Shown one piece after another: positions 26,883-36,562 of a DNA stretch of 64,000 bases. The first letter of the stretch is position 1. Each line of letters begins with the position of its first letter. This stretch comes from Clostridium sp. CAG:288 (lineage in GTDB: Bacteria > Bacillota_I > Bacilli_A > RFN20 > CAG-288): contig FR898166.1 in assembly GCA_000437395.1 (NCBI GenBank), forward strand, positions 72,445 to 136,444, given 5' to 3'. The notes below the pieces were generated by a model, which had not been told where the DNA came from, made no database searches, and worked only from the letters and a program-made list of their open reading frames with translations. The translations under genes and the position numbers were made by a program.

Positions 26883-27860
26883 ATGTCAGTACAAAATGAA
26901 ACTTTGACCCTCACACAAGATAACTATGTAAAGTTTTTACCAAAACAAGTATCGAAAGAGAAAAAAGGTATCAACAAGGCAATTTTAAAAAAGAATTTAT
27001 CTGGTTGGTTATTGATGCTTCCAGGTATAGCATTATTTACATTCTTCGTGTGGGAACCACTTGTCATGAATGTAGTCTTATCATTCTTTGAAGGCTACAA
27101 CATGAAAGAATTTCAAGGCTTTGGAAACTATATAAAAATATTCCAAGATCCACAGTTCCAAGCAGCTTTTACTAACACGTTCAAATATATATTTTGGTCT
27201 TTAGTAATAGGTTTCTTGATTCCTGTTATTTTAGGAATTTTATTAAGTGAAGTTACAAGAGGACAATCGTTCTTTAGAATTTGTATTTATTTACCATGTA
27301 TTATTTCAGGTATTGCAGTTGCTTTCTTATTTAGACAACTTTACGATCCAGAATCTTTTTCAGTAATAAATACAATACTTCAAAAAATGGGCTTAAAAAC
27401 ATCGCTTCTAAGAGATGATAAAAATTTAGTTATTCCTCTTATTGTAGTTGCTATGACATGGCGTGGAGCAGGTGGTACTGTTTTAATCTATCTTTCAGCA
27501 ATGCAAAGTATCGATAATAGCTTATATGAAGCTGTTAGAATTGATGGTGGTGGTTTAATGAAGAGATTTAGATATGTCACTTTACCACACTTAAAGGGAA
27601 CTATCACTTCGTTATTCATTATGCAAATTATCTCAGTCTTCCAAGTTTTCTATGAACCTATGGTTATTTCAAATGGTGGACCAAATAACGCATCACTTTC
27701 CTTGATGTTATTAAGTTATAACTATGCTTTTGCTGATGCTAAACCTCAATTAGGTGCAGCTGTCGGCGTAATTCTATCACTTATTATTCTTGCCTGTACT
27801 GGTGTCTATTACTTAGTTTTAAGACTTATAAATGGTAAACAAGTGGAGGCTAGAAGATGA
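26883..27860 (+). CDS. sugar ABC transporter permease (MalF/UgpA type)
   Basis: A 325-residue inner-membrane permease with about six transmembrane helices after a soluble N-terminal tail of some 40 residues. The first helix is WLLMLPGIALFTFFVW. The cytoplasmic coupling (EAA) loop reads YEAVRIDGGGLMKRFRYVTLP, the docking site for the ATPase. It forms the membrane channel with the second permease. GGAGG lies five bases before the ATG, 19 bases after the binding-protein stop, and the gene overlaps the next permease gene by four bases (ATGA). Confidence 0.96.
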   Translation: MSVQNETLTLTQDNYVKFLPKQVSKEKKGINKAILKKNLSGWLLMLPGIALFTFFVWEPLVMNVVLSFFEGYNMKEFQGFGNYIKIFQDPQFQAAFTNTFKYIFWSLVIGFLIPVILGILLSEVTRGQSFFRICIYLPCIISGIAVAFLFRQLYDPESFSVINTILQKMGLKTSLLRDDKNLVIPLIVVAMTWRGAGGTVLIYLSAMQSIDNSLYEAVRIDGGGLMKRFRYVTLPHLKGTITSLFIMQIISVFQVFYEPMVISNGGPNNASLSLMLLSYNYAFADAKPQLGAAVGVILSLIILACTGVYYLVLRLINGKQVEARR

Positions 27861-28753
27861 AAAAAGCAGTTAAACTTTCACAAAAGACAAATGGATTACT
27901 AAATTTCCAAGATTATAAAAAAGCTAAATATAGAGTAGTTTACGGAATTATTATATTCGTATTAGTTTTAGCTGTTTTAACAGCTTTAATTCCAATTTTC
28001 TGGTTGTTGATAACAAGCTTTAAAACGACAGATGAACTTTATTCTAATATTTATCATTTATTTCCAAAAGTGTTCGATATAAGAAAAGTGGCTCAAGTTT
28101 GGCAAAAAGCAAACTTTATGCGTTATTTCTTAAATTCGGCTATAGTTGCAATTGGCGCTGTAGTATGCGCTGTTGTTTTTAACGGATTATTTGCATATGC
28201 TACTACTATTGTTAAACCAAAGGGATATAAAATTGCACACGCTTTAGTTATGTTAAGTTATATGATCCCAGCAGTTACAGCAATTATTCCACTTTATAGC
28301 AACATCATTAAGTTAGGAATGGTAAATAGTTACGTTCCATTAATGCTTATTTTAGGCGCTAATGCTTTCTATTATGTCAACTTTAGAAATTACTTCAAAA
28401 CAATACCAAATTCACTATTTGAAGCAGCAAAACTTGACGGATGTTCTGACTTGAGAATATTCGCTTCAATCGTTGTTCCAAACAGTAAACCAATTATTGG
28501 TGTTGTGGCTATATTTGCTATGACGGCAAGCTGGTCTGATTTCTTGTTGCCATACTTAATTTTAAATGATCAAGAAATGTACACTGTTATGGTTCAAATA
28601 TTCTCAGTAAACGCTACAATTTCTCAAGGCGCTTATACTTATGATGAATTTTTGATGTTATTAATGATTTCTATATTACCACAATTGATTTTTTTCTTTG
28701 TTTTCCAAAAACAAATTACGAACTCTCAAACAACAAGTGGATTAAAGGACTAA
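27857..28753 (+). CDS. sugar ABC transporter permease (MalG/UgpE type)
   Basis: A 298-residue inner-membrane permease, second half of the importer channel. It has about six membrane helices, starting with IIIFVLVLAVLTALIPIFWLL (roughly residues 30-52). The periplasm-like loop KTTDELYSN and the EAA motif FEAAKLDGCSDLRIFASIVVP are typical of the MalG branch. It overlaps the preceding permease gene (ATGA) and is followed five bases later by the first GH65 gene, so transport and catabolism are co-expressed. Confidence 0.96.
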   Translation: MKKAVKLSQKTNGLLNFQDYKKAKYRVVYGIIIFVLVLAVLTALIPIFWLLITSFKTTDELYSNIYHLFPKVFDIRKVAQVWQKANFMRYFLNSAIVAIGAVVCAVVFNGLFAYATTIVKPKGYKIAHALVMLSYMIPAVTAIIPLYSNIIKLGMVNSYVPLMLILGANAFYYVNFRNYFKTIPNSLFEAAKLDGCSDLRIFASIVVPNSKPIIGVVAIFAMTASWSDFLLPYLILNDQEMYTVMVQIFSVNATISQGAYTYDEFLMLLMISILPQLIFFFVFQKQITNSQTTSGLKD

Positions 28754-28757
28754 TATT

Positions 28758-31031
28758 ATGGGAAAAGAAGCAACTAAATATTTAAAAGAAGATTCTTTCA
28801 AGATTATTGAAGAAGGATTACATCTAGATAGATTAAAAGTATCTGAATCTATTTTCTCTTTAGCTAATGAATATACTGGTATTCGTGGAAGCTTTGATGA
28901 AGGATCAGATAGTCTTGATTCGTTACGTGGCTCATATTTCAATGGGATATATGAGTATGCTAAAAAAGATACTCCATCAGCATATTTAGGCATTGTTAAA
29001 AGAACACACTTCATGATTAACTCTGTCGATTGGACAAAGGTTAAAATTGTTTGTTTAAATCAAAAATTAGATTTAGGTAAAGTAAAGTTTTCTAAATTCT
29101 ATAGAGAATTAGACATGCAAAGTGGTCTTTATACAAGATCGTTTACTTGGAAAGTTACTGAAGGTAAGCATATCGATATTTGTTTTGAAAGACTTTTATC
29201 AATGACCGAATGTCATAAAGTGTTCCAAGTAATTACTTTAAAAACTAATTTTGATTGTAAAGTCGATTTAGAGTTGAGCTTAAATAGCAATGTACTTCAC
29301 TGGGGACAAGATTGCTATTGGGATAGAAAAGACGAATTTGTTACTGACGAAAATATATACGCATTAAGAGTTAATACTCAAACAACAAATCAAAAGCTTG
29401 TTAGTACTATGCTTATTAACGGCATAGATAATCAAGAAACTTTTATTGATGATAAAGAAATTACTTGTGTTTGTAGTTTGCTATTAAAAGCTAATGAAAC
29501 AAGAAAAATTGAAAGATATGTTGTAAACATTATCGATAAAAACAATACTGCAACTTTTGATGAAATGTTAATTGAAGCAAAAAATGAAGTAAAAGCCTCT
29601 AAGGAACATGGATTTGAATATTATCTTGATTTGAATAAAAAATACTGGGCAGATGTTTGGCATAGATCCGACATTGTTATTGATGGATCACTTATCGATC
29701 AACAAGGCATTAGATTCTGTATATTCCAATTAGAACAAACTTATCACGGATATGCAATGACTGATAATATTGGCGCTAAGGGTTTAACTGGTGAAGCCTA
29801 TAGTGGACATGCTTTCTGGGATAGTGAAACTTATTGCTTGCCATATTATTTATTCCACAATACAGAAGCAGCAAAAGATTTGCTTTTATTCAGATATAAT
29901 ACATTAAAACAAGCAAAAGAAAGAGCTAAGGCTTTAGACTGCAAAGGAGCTTGTTATCCAATAGCTACTTTAAATGGTGAAGAAGGTTGTAACTTATGGC
30001 AACATGCTTCACTTCAATTTCAACCTTCAACAGCCGTTGCATATGGTATTTATCACTATATGCGTTTGACAAACGATGTTGATTTTTTAAAGAAATATGG
30101 AATAGAAATGCTTTTAGAAATTTCTCAATTCTTATTAACACGTGGTCAATGGGATCAAAAGCACGAATATTTTGGATTCTATGCAGTTATGGGACCTGAT
30201 GAATTCCAAATGATGGTTAACCATAACACATATACAAACTACATGGCTAAAAAGACTTTCGATTATACTTTAGATTTAATTGAAAAATATAAAGATGATG
30301 CAGAAGTTTCAAATAGAGTTAAAGAACTTGGATTTGATGAAACTTTCTTAAAAGATATTCGCCATGCTAGCGAGCACATGAAAATATTAAAAGACAACAA
30401 AACTGGATTATATGAACAACATGAAGGTTTTTTTAATCTTCCACATATTGATGTCGATTCAATTCCTGTTAATGATTTCCCATTATATTCGCATTGGTCA
30501 TACGATAGAATTTATAGAAACGACATGATAAAACAACCTGATGTTTTGATGTTTATGTTTTTATACTCAAGTGAATTTTCGTTGGCTGAAAAGAAAGTTA
30601 ACTATGATTATTATGAACCACGTTGTATTCATGAATCAAGTTTATCACCTTCTATTCACTCTATTTTTGCAAATGAATTAGGCTATGAACAACAAGCATT
30701 AGACTTCTTTGGATTTGCTACAAGAATGGATTTAGATGATTATAACCGTAATACATGCGAAGGATTACACATGACATCAATCGCTGCTGGATTTATGAAT
30801 ATCGTCTACGGATTCGGTGGCTTAAAGAGCGATGGAGAAATGCTTGAACTTGCTCCAACACTTCCAAAGATTTGGAACTCATATTCTTTCTCAATTGTTT
30901 ATCACGGTTCAGTTTTAAAAATAGATGTTAAAAGAGAAAACGTTACAATAATTTGTCACGGTAACAAAGTGACATTAAAGTTATATGGCAATGTTGTAAC
31001 AATTAAAGATAAAATTATTGTTGAGCGTTAA
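28758..31031 (+). CDS. GH65 family glycoside phosphorylase, first copy
   Basis: A 757-residue cytoplasmic enzyme of glycoside hydrolase family 65 (maltose, trehalose, kojibiose, nigerose phosphorylases and relatives). The N-terminal beta-sandwich has GIRGSFDEG. The (alpha/alpha)6 barrel has the signature HAFWDSETYCLPYYLF and the catalytic-acid motif MGPDEFQMMVNHNTYTN (the Glu after Asp). A phosphate-loop-like ESSLSPSIHSIFANE and a C-terminal beta-sandwich follow. These enzymes cleave an alpha-glucosidic disaccharide with inversion, giving beta-glucose-1-phosphate. The exact disaccharide cannot be assigned by eye; the GPDEFQMM variant differs from the usual GPDEYHE of maltose phosphorylases. 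A downstream beta-phosphoglucomutase domain would use the product. Confidence 0.93.
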   Translation: MGKEATKYLKEDSFKIIEEGLHLDRLKVSESIFSLANEYTGIRGSFDEGSDSLDSLRGSYFNGIYEYAKKDTPSAYLGIVKRTHFMINSVDWTKVKIVCLNQKLDLGKVKFSKFYRELDMQSGLYTRSFTWKVTEGKHIDICFERLLSMTECHKVFQVITLKTNFDCKVDLELSLNSNVLHWGQDCYWDRKDEFVTDENIYALRVNTQTTNQKLVSTMLINGIDNQETFIDDKEITCVCSLLLKANETRKIERYVVNIIDKNNTATFDEMLIEAKNEVKASKEHGFEYYLDLNKKYWADVWHRSDIVIDGSLIDQQGIRFCIFQLEQTYHGYAMTDNIGAKGLTGEAYSGHAFWDSETYCLPYYLFHNTEAAKDLLLFRYNTLKQAKERAKALDCKGACYPIATLNGEEGCNLWQHASLQFQPSTAVAYGIYHYMRLTNDVDFLKKYGIEMLLEISQFLLTRGQWDQKHEYFGFYAVMGPDEFQMMVNHNTYTNYMAKKTFDYTLDLIEKYKDDAEVSNRVKELGFDETFLKDIRHASEHMKILKDNKTGLYEQHEGFFNLPHIDVDSIPVNDFPLYSHWSYDRIYRNDMIKQPDVLMFMFLYSSEFSLAEKKVNYDYYEPRCIHESSLSPSIHSIFANELGYEQQALDFFGFATRMDLDDYNRNTCEGLHMTSIAAGFMNIVYGFGGLKSDGEMLELAPTLPKIWNSYSFSIVYHGSVLKIDVKRENVTIICHGNKVTLKLYGNVVTIKDKIIVER

Positions 31032-31035
31032 TAAT

Positions 31036-33168
31036 ATGAAATTAGAAAAACAAGGACTTGATTTAGAACAAGTTAAAAGTTTAGGTGATACCTTTGTCAT
31101 TGGTAATGGACATTTGGGCTATCGTGGAACTTTAGAAGAATATACTAAATCACAAGGAGTTGGATTAAACATTGTTGGTTTTTATGATCGCTATAGTTCT
31201 AAATGGAGAGAATCTGTAAATGTCGCCAATCCAATATATATTAAAAGCTATTTTAATGATAAATGTTTATCTGTTTTAGAAAATACTCCTTTAAATCACA
31301 ATATTACTCTTGATACTGAAAAGAGAGTATTTTCACGAAAGACAGAATTTGACGATGCAATTATTACTTCATCAAGATTTGTTTCTGCGACTAAAGACAA
31401 CTTAATTGGATTCGAATACAAATTAACTGCTAAAAGTGCAGGAGAATATTCAATTTTAGCTGGAATTGATGCATTAATTGATGAAATTAACGGTCCTCAC
31501 TTTGCTACAAAAAAAGTCTACAGAAAAGAAGAACTTATTATTTTTGAAGGTCAAACAAACGAATCAAAAGTAGCATATGTAAAACTAAAGCTTATTTGTG
31601 ATTCAGATTATATTGAAAAAAAAGAAGAAAACTATCGCTTAACCAATGAATATAAGAAGAATCTAGAAGCTGGAGAAAGCATTTGTTTAGTTGGAGTCGC
31701 TGATATTGAAGCTAATGACTTTATTGATGAAACAATAGATATTTCTTCATATGAGCTTAAAGATTATTTAAATTTAAAAGATGAACATATAAAAGAGTGT
31801 TTAGCTCAATGGAGTATTTCACAAGTTGTTATTGATGGACCTAAAGATGCACAAGAGGGTTTAGATTATTCAATTTATCAACTATTAAGTATCGCTCCAC
31901 ATAAATACATAACTTCTATACCTGCTCGTGGTGTAAGTGGTCAAACTTATAAAGGCGCTATTTTCTGGGACACAGAAGTCTTCATGCTTCCATTTTATAT
32001 TTTAACTAATCCAAGTGTTGCTAGAGGTTTAGTTGAGTATAGAATTAAAGGCTTAAAAGGTGCTAAAAAGAAGGCTAAAGACTTTGGCTTTAGAGGAGCT
32101 TTTTATGCTTGGGAAAGTCAAGAAGAAGGTTATGAAGCCTGCTCTTTATATAATATTACTGATGCCAAAACAGGTGAACCTATTAGAACATATTTTGCTG
32201 ATAAACAAATTCATATTAGCGCTGATGTAATAAAAGCTTTATTCGATTATTCAACTAGAACAAATGACTATACACTTTTAAATCACGGTGGATTAGAAGC
32301 AGCTTTAGAAGTTGCTAGATTTTATTTATCTTATTCTTCTATAGATAAAAACGGCGTCTATCATTTAAATGATGTCATAGGTCCTGATGAATATCACGAA
32401 AGAATAAACGACAACACGTTTACAAACTATTTAGTTAAAGACGTAATTAGTAAAACATTAAAGTATTTTAATGAGTTAAAAGAAAAATCACCATATAAAG
32501 CCAGTAAGCTTTTAACAAAAATTAAAATGAGTGAAAAAGAACTTGATGACATTATAAAGTTTGAAAATAATATTTATATTCCAAGTACTAACGATATTAT
32601 TGAACAATTTAATGGCTATTTTGCTCTTGAAGATGTTAAAGTTGAAGATGTTAGAAAAAGATTGACTACCGCAAATGAGTATTGGGGAAAAGAAGCTTCA
32701 AAAACTCGAGTTATTAAACAGGCAGATGTCATAACACTTCTAGCTTTATACCCACGAGATTTTTCATTAGATATTGCTCAAAGAAACTTTAACTTCTATG
32801 AACCTTATACTGAACATGGAAGTTCATTAAGTGCATCGATGCATTCACTTGTTGCAAGCAGAATTGGATTAAAAGATAAAGCGTATCAATTCTTTATGAA
32901 AACAGCATTAGCAGATTTAGGTGAAAGTACAAAGAAATATGCTGGTGGCATTTATATTGGTGGCACTCATCCTGCAGCTAATGGTGGAGCATATTTATCG
33001 GCTATATTTGGTTTCGCCGGTTTAACATATGACGGTGCTAAAATTAAGCTTCAACCACACTTGCCAACAGAAATAAATTCGTTGACATTTAAATTTTATG
33101 AAAATAAAAAAGTATATGAGGCTAACGTTACAAAAGATAGCTATATTATCAAGGAGGTAAAGCTATGA
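31036..33168 (+). CDS. GH65 family glycoside phosphorylase, second copy
   Basis: A 710-residue GH65 paralogue of the gene before it, with the motif GNGHLGYRGTLEEY, the barrel signature AIFWDTEVFMLPFYIL, and the catalytic-acid segment IGPDEYHERINDNTFTN. The phosphate-site segment HGSSLSASMHSLVAS and the final APHLP-like beta domain (LQPHLP) are also present. It keeps the standard GPDEYHE form, so the two enzymes probably differ in disaccharide specificity. I start at the ATG at 31036, five bases after the preceding stop; a TTG at 31018 would overlap the upstream gene. No clear Shine-Dalgarno sequence is present, which suggests translational coupling. The 3' end overlaps the fused mutase-ATPase gene by four bases. 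Confidence 0.92.
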   Translation: MKLEKQGLDLEQVKSLGDTFVIGNGHLGYRGTLEEYTKSQGVGLNIVGFYDRYSSKWRESVNVANPIYIKSYFNDKCLSVLENTPLNHNITLDTEKRVFSRKTEFDDAIITSSRFVSATKDNLIGFEYKLTAKSAGEYSILAGIDALIDEINGPHFATKKVYRKEELIIFEGQTNESKVAYVKLKLICDSDYIEKKEENYRLTNEYKKNLEAGESICLVGVADIEANDFIDETIDISSYELKDYLNLKDEHIKECLAQWSISQVVIDGPKDAQEGLDYSIYQLLSIAPHKYITSIPARGVSGQTYKGAIFWDTEVFMLPFYILTNPSVARGLVEYRIKGLKGAKKKAKDFGFRGAFYAWESQEEGYEACSLYNITDAKTGEPIRTYFADKQIHISADVIKALFDYSTRTNDYTLLNHGGLEAALEVARFYLSYSSIDKNGVYHLNDVIGPDEYHERINDNTFTNYLVKDVISKTLKYFNELKEKSPYKASKLLTKIKMSEKELDDIIKFENNIYIPSTNDIIEQFNGYFALEDVKVEDVRKRLTTANEYWGKEASKTRVIKQADVITLLALYPRDFSLDIAQRNFNFYEPYTEHGSSLSASMHSLVASRIGLKDKAYQFFMKTALADLGESTKKYAGGIYIGGTHPAANGGAYLSAIFGFAGLTYDGAKIKLQPHLPTEINSLTFKFYENKKVYEANVTKDSYIIKEVKL

Positions 33169-35015
33169 TAAAAGGATTTGTTTTTGATCTTGATGGTGTT
33201 TTAGTTTTCACGGATCACTTTCACTATCTTTCTTGGAAAGCAATTGCTGATGAAGAAGGAATAGAATTTAACGAACAAATAAATAATCAATTAAGAGGTG
33301 TTTCACGTAAAGATTCTTTAGAAATTATATTAAGAAAAGCTTCAAAGACTTATACCGAAGATGAAAAAGATGCTCTTTGTGAAAAAAAGAACAACATTTA
33401 TAAGACTTATTTAGATACAATGTCTGAAAAAGATGTTGATCCTGATACTATAGAAACATTAAAGCAACTTAAAGCTCAAGGATACAAAATAGCTTTAGGC
33501 TCCTCTAGTAAAAATGCTAAGTACATATTAAATAAAGTTGGGTTAACTCCTTATTTTGATGCAATTTCAGATGGCGTTGGCTTAGTTCATTCAAAACCAG
33601 ATCCAGAAGTCTTCCTCAAAGCTAGCGATATGCTAAAGATTAACCCTAAAGAGCTTGTTGTAGTCGAAGATGCTGAAGCAGGAATTAACGCCGCAAACGC
33701 TGGAAAATTTATCAGTGTTGGCATAGGTGAAGCTAGCAAGTATGAAAAGACACAAATCAGCATTGAAAGATTTTCTGATTTATTAAAAGTTGCTAAAGCA
33801 AATTCAGGTATTGTTATTGAAGATTTATGCAAAGAATATACACCTGGAGTAAAAGCAGTTAAAGATGTAAATCTTGTCATTAACGACAAAGAATTTTTAG
33901 TTTTAGTTGGCCCTTCTGGTTGTGGTAAATCAACTATTTTAAGAATGATTGCAGGACTAGAAGAAATTAGTGGTGGTAGAATTTACATTGGTGGTAAATT
34001 GATAAATGATGTTGAACCAAAAGATAGAAACATCGCTATGGTTTTCCAGAATTACGCTTTGTTCCCAAATATGACTGTCGCACAAAATATCGGCTTTTGT
34101 CTTAAGATTTCTAAAGTGTTAAGAGAAAAAGATTACAAGTGTCCAACAAGTCCTAAAAAGCTTAGAAACTTATGGTATAAGGTACAGTATCCATTTGTAA
34201 AAAAACTTAAGTATAGACATTTGAAAAAAGAAGAAATTGATGAAAAAGTTAAATCAGTTGCTGAAATTTTAGGATTAACACAATACTTAGATAGAAAACC
34301 TGGGCAATTGTCTGGTGGTCAAAGACAAAGAGTCGCTCTAGGTAGAGCAATTATTAGAAATCCAGAAGTATTCTTATTTGATGAACCTCTTTCTAACCTT
34401 GATGCTAAAATGAGAGCAACAATGAGAACTGAAATTACAAAGTTACATAATAGACTTCAAACGACATTTATTTATGTTACTCACGATCAAGTTGAAGCTA
34501 TGACAATGGGTACAAAGATTGTTGTTTTGAAAGATGGTGTCGTTCAACAATATGATACTCCAGCTAATATTTATAATAGACCAGCTAATAAATTTGTCGC
34601 TGGCTTTATTGGAACTCCACAAATGAACTTTATTGATGCTAAATATATAAATAGCCAACTAACAATTGGATCTAAAACTATCGATTTAACTAAAGAGTTC
34701 TTGGCTAACCAAGACGTTGAATCTTTAGGAGGAGGCAACGTTTGTGTTGGTATTAGACCTAGATCAGTTAAAGTTATGGATCAAGAAGGATATGATGAAA
34801 AATACGCTTTTGAAGGTACTGTTAATGTTTCAGAACAGCTTGGTGATGAAGTATTGCTCTATTTAACTGTTGAAGGTAAAGATGGAGACTTTACAATAGC
34901 TGGCAACCCAAAGAAACAATACAAAATTGGCGATAAAGTTAAGTTCTCGATTAATCCAAATGAGATTCATTTGTTTAACCCTGTAACAGAAAAGACATTA
35001 TATATTTCTAAATAA
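33165..35015 (+). CDS. fusion of beta-phosphoglucomutase and MsmK/UgpC-type sugar-importer ATPase
   Basis: A 616-residue protein made of two complete enzymes. Residues 1 to about 205 are a beta-phosphoglucomutase-type HAD protein. It has the nucleophile and acid in FDLDGV (Asp8, Asp10), a cap domain, ALGSSSKNA, the Lys in HSKPDP, and the metal-binding VVEDAEAG. From about residue 213 an ABC ATPase follows with Walker A GPSGCGKST (from 249), the Q loop (VFQNYALFPNMTV), signature LSGGQRQR (near 382), Walker B VFLFDEP, a His loop (YVTHDQ) and a C-terminal OB-type (TOBE) domain. The helical domain carries an extra Lys/Tyr-rich insertion of about 35 residues. The frame is continuous across the junction (about 33780-33810). 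It would isomerise beta-glucose-1-phosphate from the GH65 enzymes and power the two permeases. Last gene of the operon. Confidence 0.95.
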   Translation: MIKGFVFDLDGVLVFTDHFHYLSWKAIADEEGIEFNEQINNQLRGVSRKDSLEIILRKASKTYTEDEKDALCEKKNNIYKTYLDTMSEKDVDPDTIETLKQLKAQGYKIALGSSSKNAKYILNKVGLTPYFDAISDGVGLVHSKPDPEVFLKASDMLKINPKELVVVEDAEAGINAANAGKFISVGIGEASKYEKTQISIERFSDLLKVAKANSGIVIEDLCKEYTPGVKAVKDVNLVINDKEFLVLVGPSGCGKSTILRMIAGLEEISGGRIYIGGKLINDVEPKDRNIAMVFQNYALFPNMTVAQNIGFCLKISKVLREKDYKCPTSPKKLRNLWYKVQYPFVKKLKYRHLKKEEIDEKVKSVAEILGLTQYLDRKPGQLSGGQRQRVALGRAIIRNPEVFLFDEPLSNLDAKMRATMRTEITKLHNRLQTTFIYVTHDQVEAMTMGTKIVVLKDGVVQQYDTPANIYNRPANKFVAGFIGTPQMNFIDAKYINSQLTIGSKTIDLTKEFLANQDVESLGGGNVCVGIRPRSVKVMDQEGYDEKYAFEGTVNVSEQLGDEVLLYLTVEGKDGDFTIAGNPKKQYKIGDKVKFSINPNEIHLFNPVTEKTLYISK

Positions 35016-35022
35016 TTAAATC

Positions 35023-35059
35023 AATCCATTTAGTAATCATATTGCTAGATGGATTTTTT
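35023..35059 (+). terminator. terminator of the sugar-importer operon
   Basis: AATCCATTTAG (35023-35033) pairs with CTAGATGGATT (35045-35055) with one G-U pair, followed by a T-run. Confidence 0.88.
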
Positions 35060-35097
35060 AATAGGTAATATAATTATGTTTAGTAGGAGGTATTTTT

Positions 35098-36558
35098 ATG
35101 CCATGTACAACGATATTAGTAGGTAAAAAAGCTAGCAATGATGGCTCAACAATGATTGCTAGAAACGATGATGGAAGATTTGATGTTAAAAAAATAAAGG
35201 TTGTTGAAAAAGATAAACAACCTAGAAAATATGTAAGTAAAATTTCACATGTTGAAGTTGAATTACCAGAACATTCTTTAAGATATACAACTTGTCCAAA
35301 CGTCGATCCTAAATATGGAATTTGGGCTGCTACTGGGATAAATGAAGCAAATGTTGGAATGAGTGCTACAGAGACTATCACAACAAATGCTCGCGTCTTA
35401 GGTGGTGATCCTTACGTTAAGTGCGAAAAGAAAAGTAAAGGTAAAGATGAAGTTAAGGGTGGAATTGGTGAAGAAGATTTAGTTGTTTTAGTATTACCAT
35501 ATATTCATTCTGCAAGAGAAGGTGTCCTTAGACTCGGAAGACTTCTTGAAAAATATGGAACATATGAGCCAAATGGAATAGCATTTAACGATAAAAATGA
35601 AGTTTGGTGGTTAGAAACAATAGGTGGACATCACTGGATTGCTAAAAGAGTAAAAGATGAAGAATATGTTATAATGCCAAATCAATTTGGATTAGACAAT
35701 TTTGACTTTGAAGACGCTTTTAATGAAGGAAAAGAAAATCTTTGTTCCAAAGACTTGTTAGAATTTATTAAAGACAACAATTTAGATCTAGAAGAATCAA
35801 AAGAATTTAATCCACGTGTTGCTTTTGGAAGTCACTCTGATGCTGATCACGTTTATAACACTCCACGTGGTTGGTATATGGCAAGATATTTTAATCCAAA
35901 AACTTATAAGTGGGAAGGTGATAATGCTGACTTTACACCAGAAAGTGATGATATACCTTGGAGTTTAGTTCCAGAAAAAAAGATAACTATTGAAGATGTT
36001 AAATATATTTTGTCTTCATATTACCAAGGAACAAACTATAATCCATATTTAAAACACGATTATCCAGAAAAAGGAAAGTATCGTCCAATAGGAATTAGTA
36101 GAACTGGTGTTATGGCTATTTGCCAAATTAGAAACAATGTTCCAGAAGAAATTAGCGCAGTTGAATGGCTTTGCTTCGGATCTAATGCTTTTAACGTTTG
36201 CATACCTTTATATACAAATGTCGATAAGATGCCAAATTATGTTAGCAATGTTTCTTTAGATGTTTCGGTAGATAATTTCTATTGGGCAAGTAGATTGATT
36301 GGCGTTTTATGTGATGCTCATTATAGTAATTGTCTTATTTATGTTGAGAGATATCAAAATACAGTTGCTGCACTAGCTAGACAACACATAAAAGAATTTG
36401 ATGAAAAATATATTAAATCATTAGATACTAACTTGTTGTCTAAAGCTAACGAAGAACTATGCAAGAAAGTTAAAGTTGAATCACAAAATTTAATCAATAC
36501 TTTAACTCTTGTGTGCTCGCAAGAAATGAAAAACGGATATTCACGATTCGATAATTAA
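35098..36558 (+). CDS. family C69 dipeptidase (PepD-like)
   Basis: A 486-residue N-terminal-nucleophile hydrolase. The protein opens MPCTTILVGKKAS, with the expected catalytic Cys at position 3, followed by the family motif GSTMIARNDDG. Further landmarks are GIWAATGINEANVGMSATE and the ARYF and WSLVPE segments of the family. Members cleave dipeptides in the cytoplasm, and there is no signal peptide here. A strong GGAGG lies eight bases before the ATG. It stands alone between the operon terminator at 35023-35059 and a convergent hairpin at 36563-36625, so it is a single-gene unit. Confidence 0.92.
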   Translation: MPCTTILVGKKASNDGSTMIARNDDGRFDVKKIKVVEKDKQPRKYVSKISHVEVELPEHSLRYTTCPNVDPKYGIWAATGINEANVGMSATETITTNARVLGGDPYVKCEKKSKGKDEVKGGIGEEDLVVLVLPYIHSAREGVLRLGRLLEKYGTYEPNGIAFNDKNEVWWLETIGGHHWIAKRVKDEEYVIMPNQFGLDNFDFEDAFNEGKENLCSKDLLEFIKDNNLDLEESKEFNPRVAFGSHSDADHVYNTPRGWYMARYFNPKTYKWEGDNADFTPESDDIPWSLVPEKKITIEDVKYILSSYYQGTNYNPYLKHDYPEKGKYRPIGISRTGVMAICQIRNNVPEEISAVEWLCFGSNAFNVCIPLYTNVDKMPNYVSNVSLDVSVDNFYWASRLIGVLCDAHYSNCLIYVERYQNTVAALARQHIKEFDEKYIKSLDTNLLSKANEELCKKVKVESQNLINTLTLVCSQEMKNGYSRFDN

Positions 36559-36562
36559 AATA

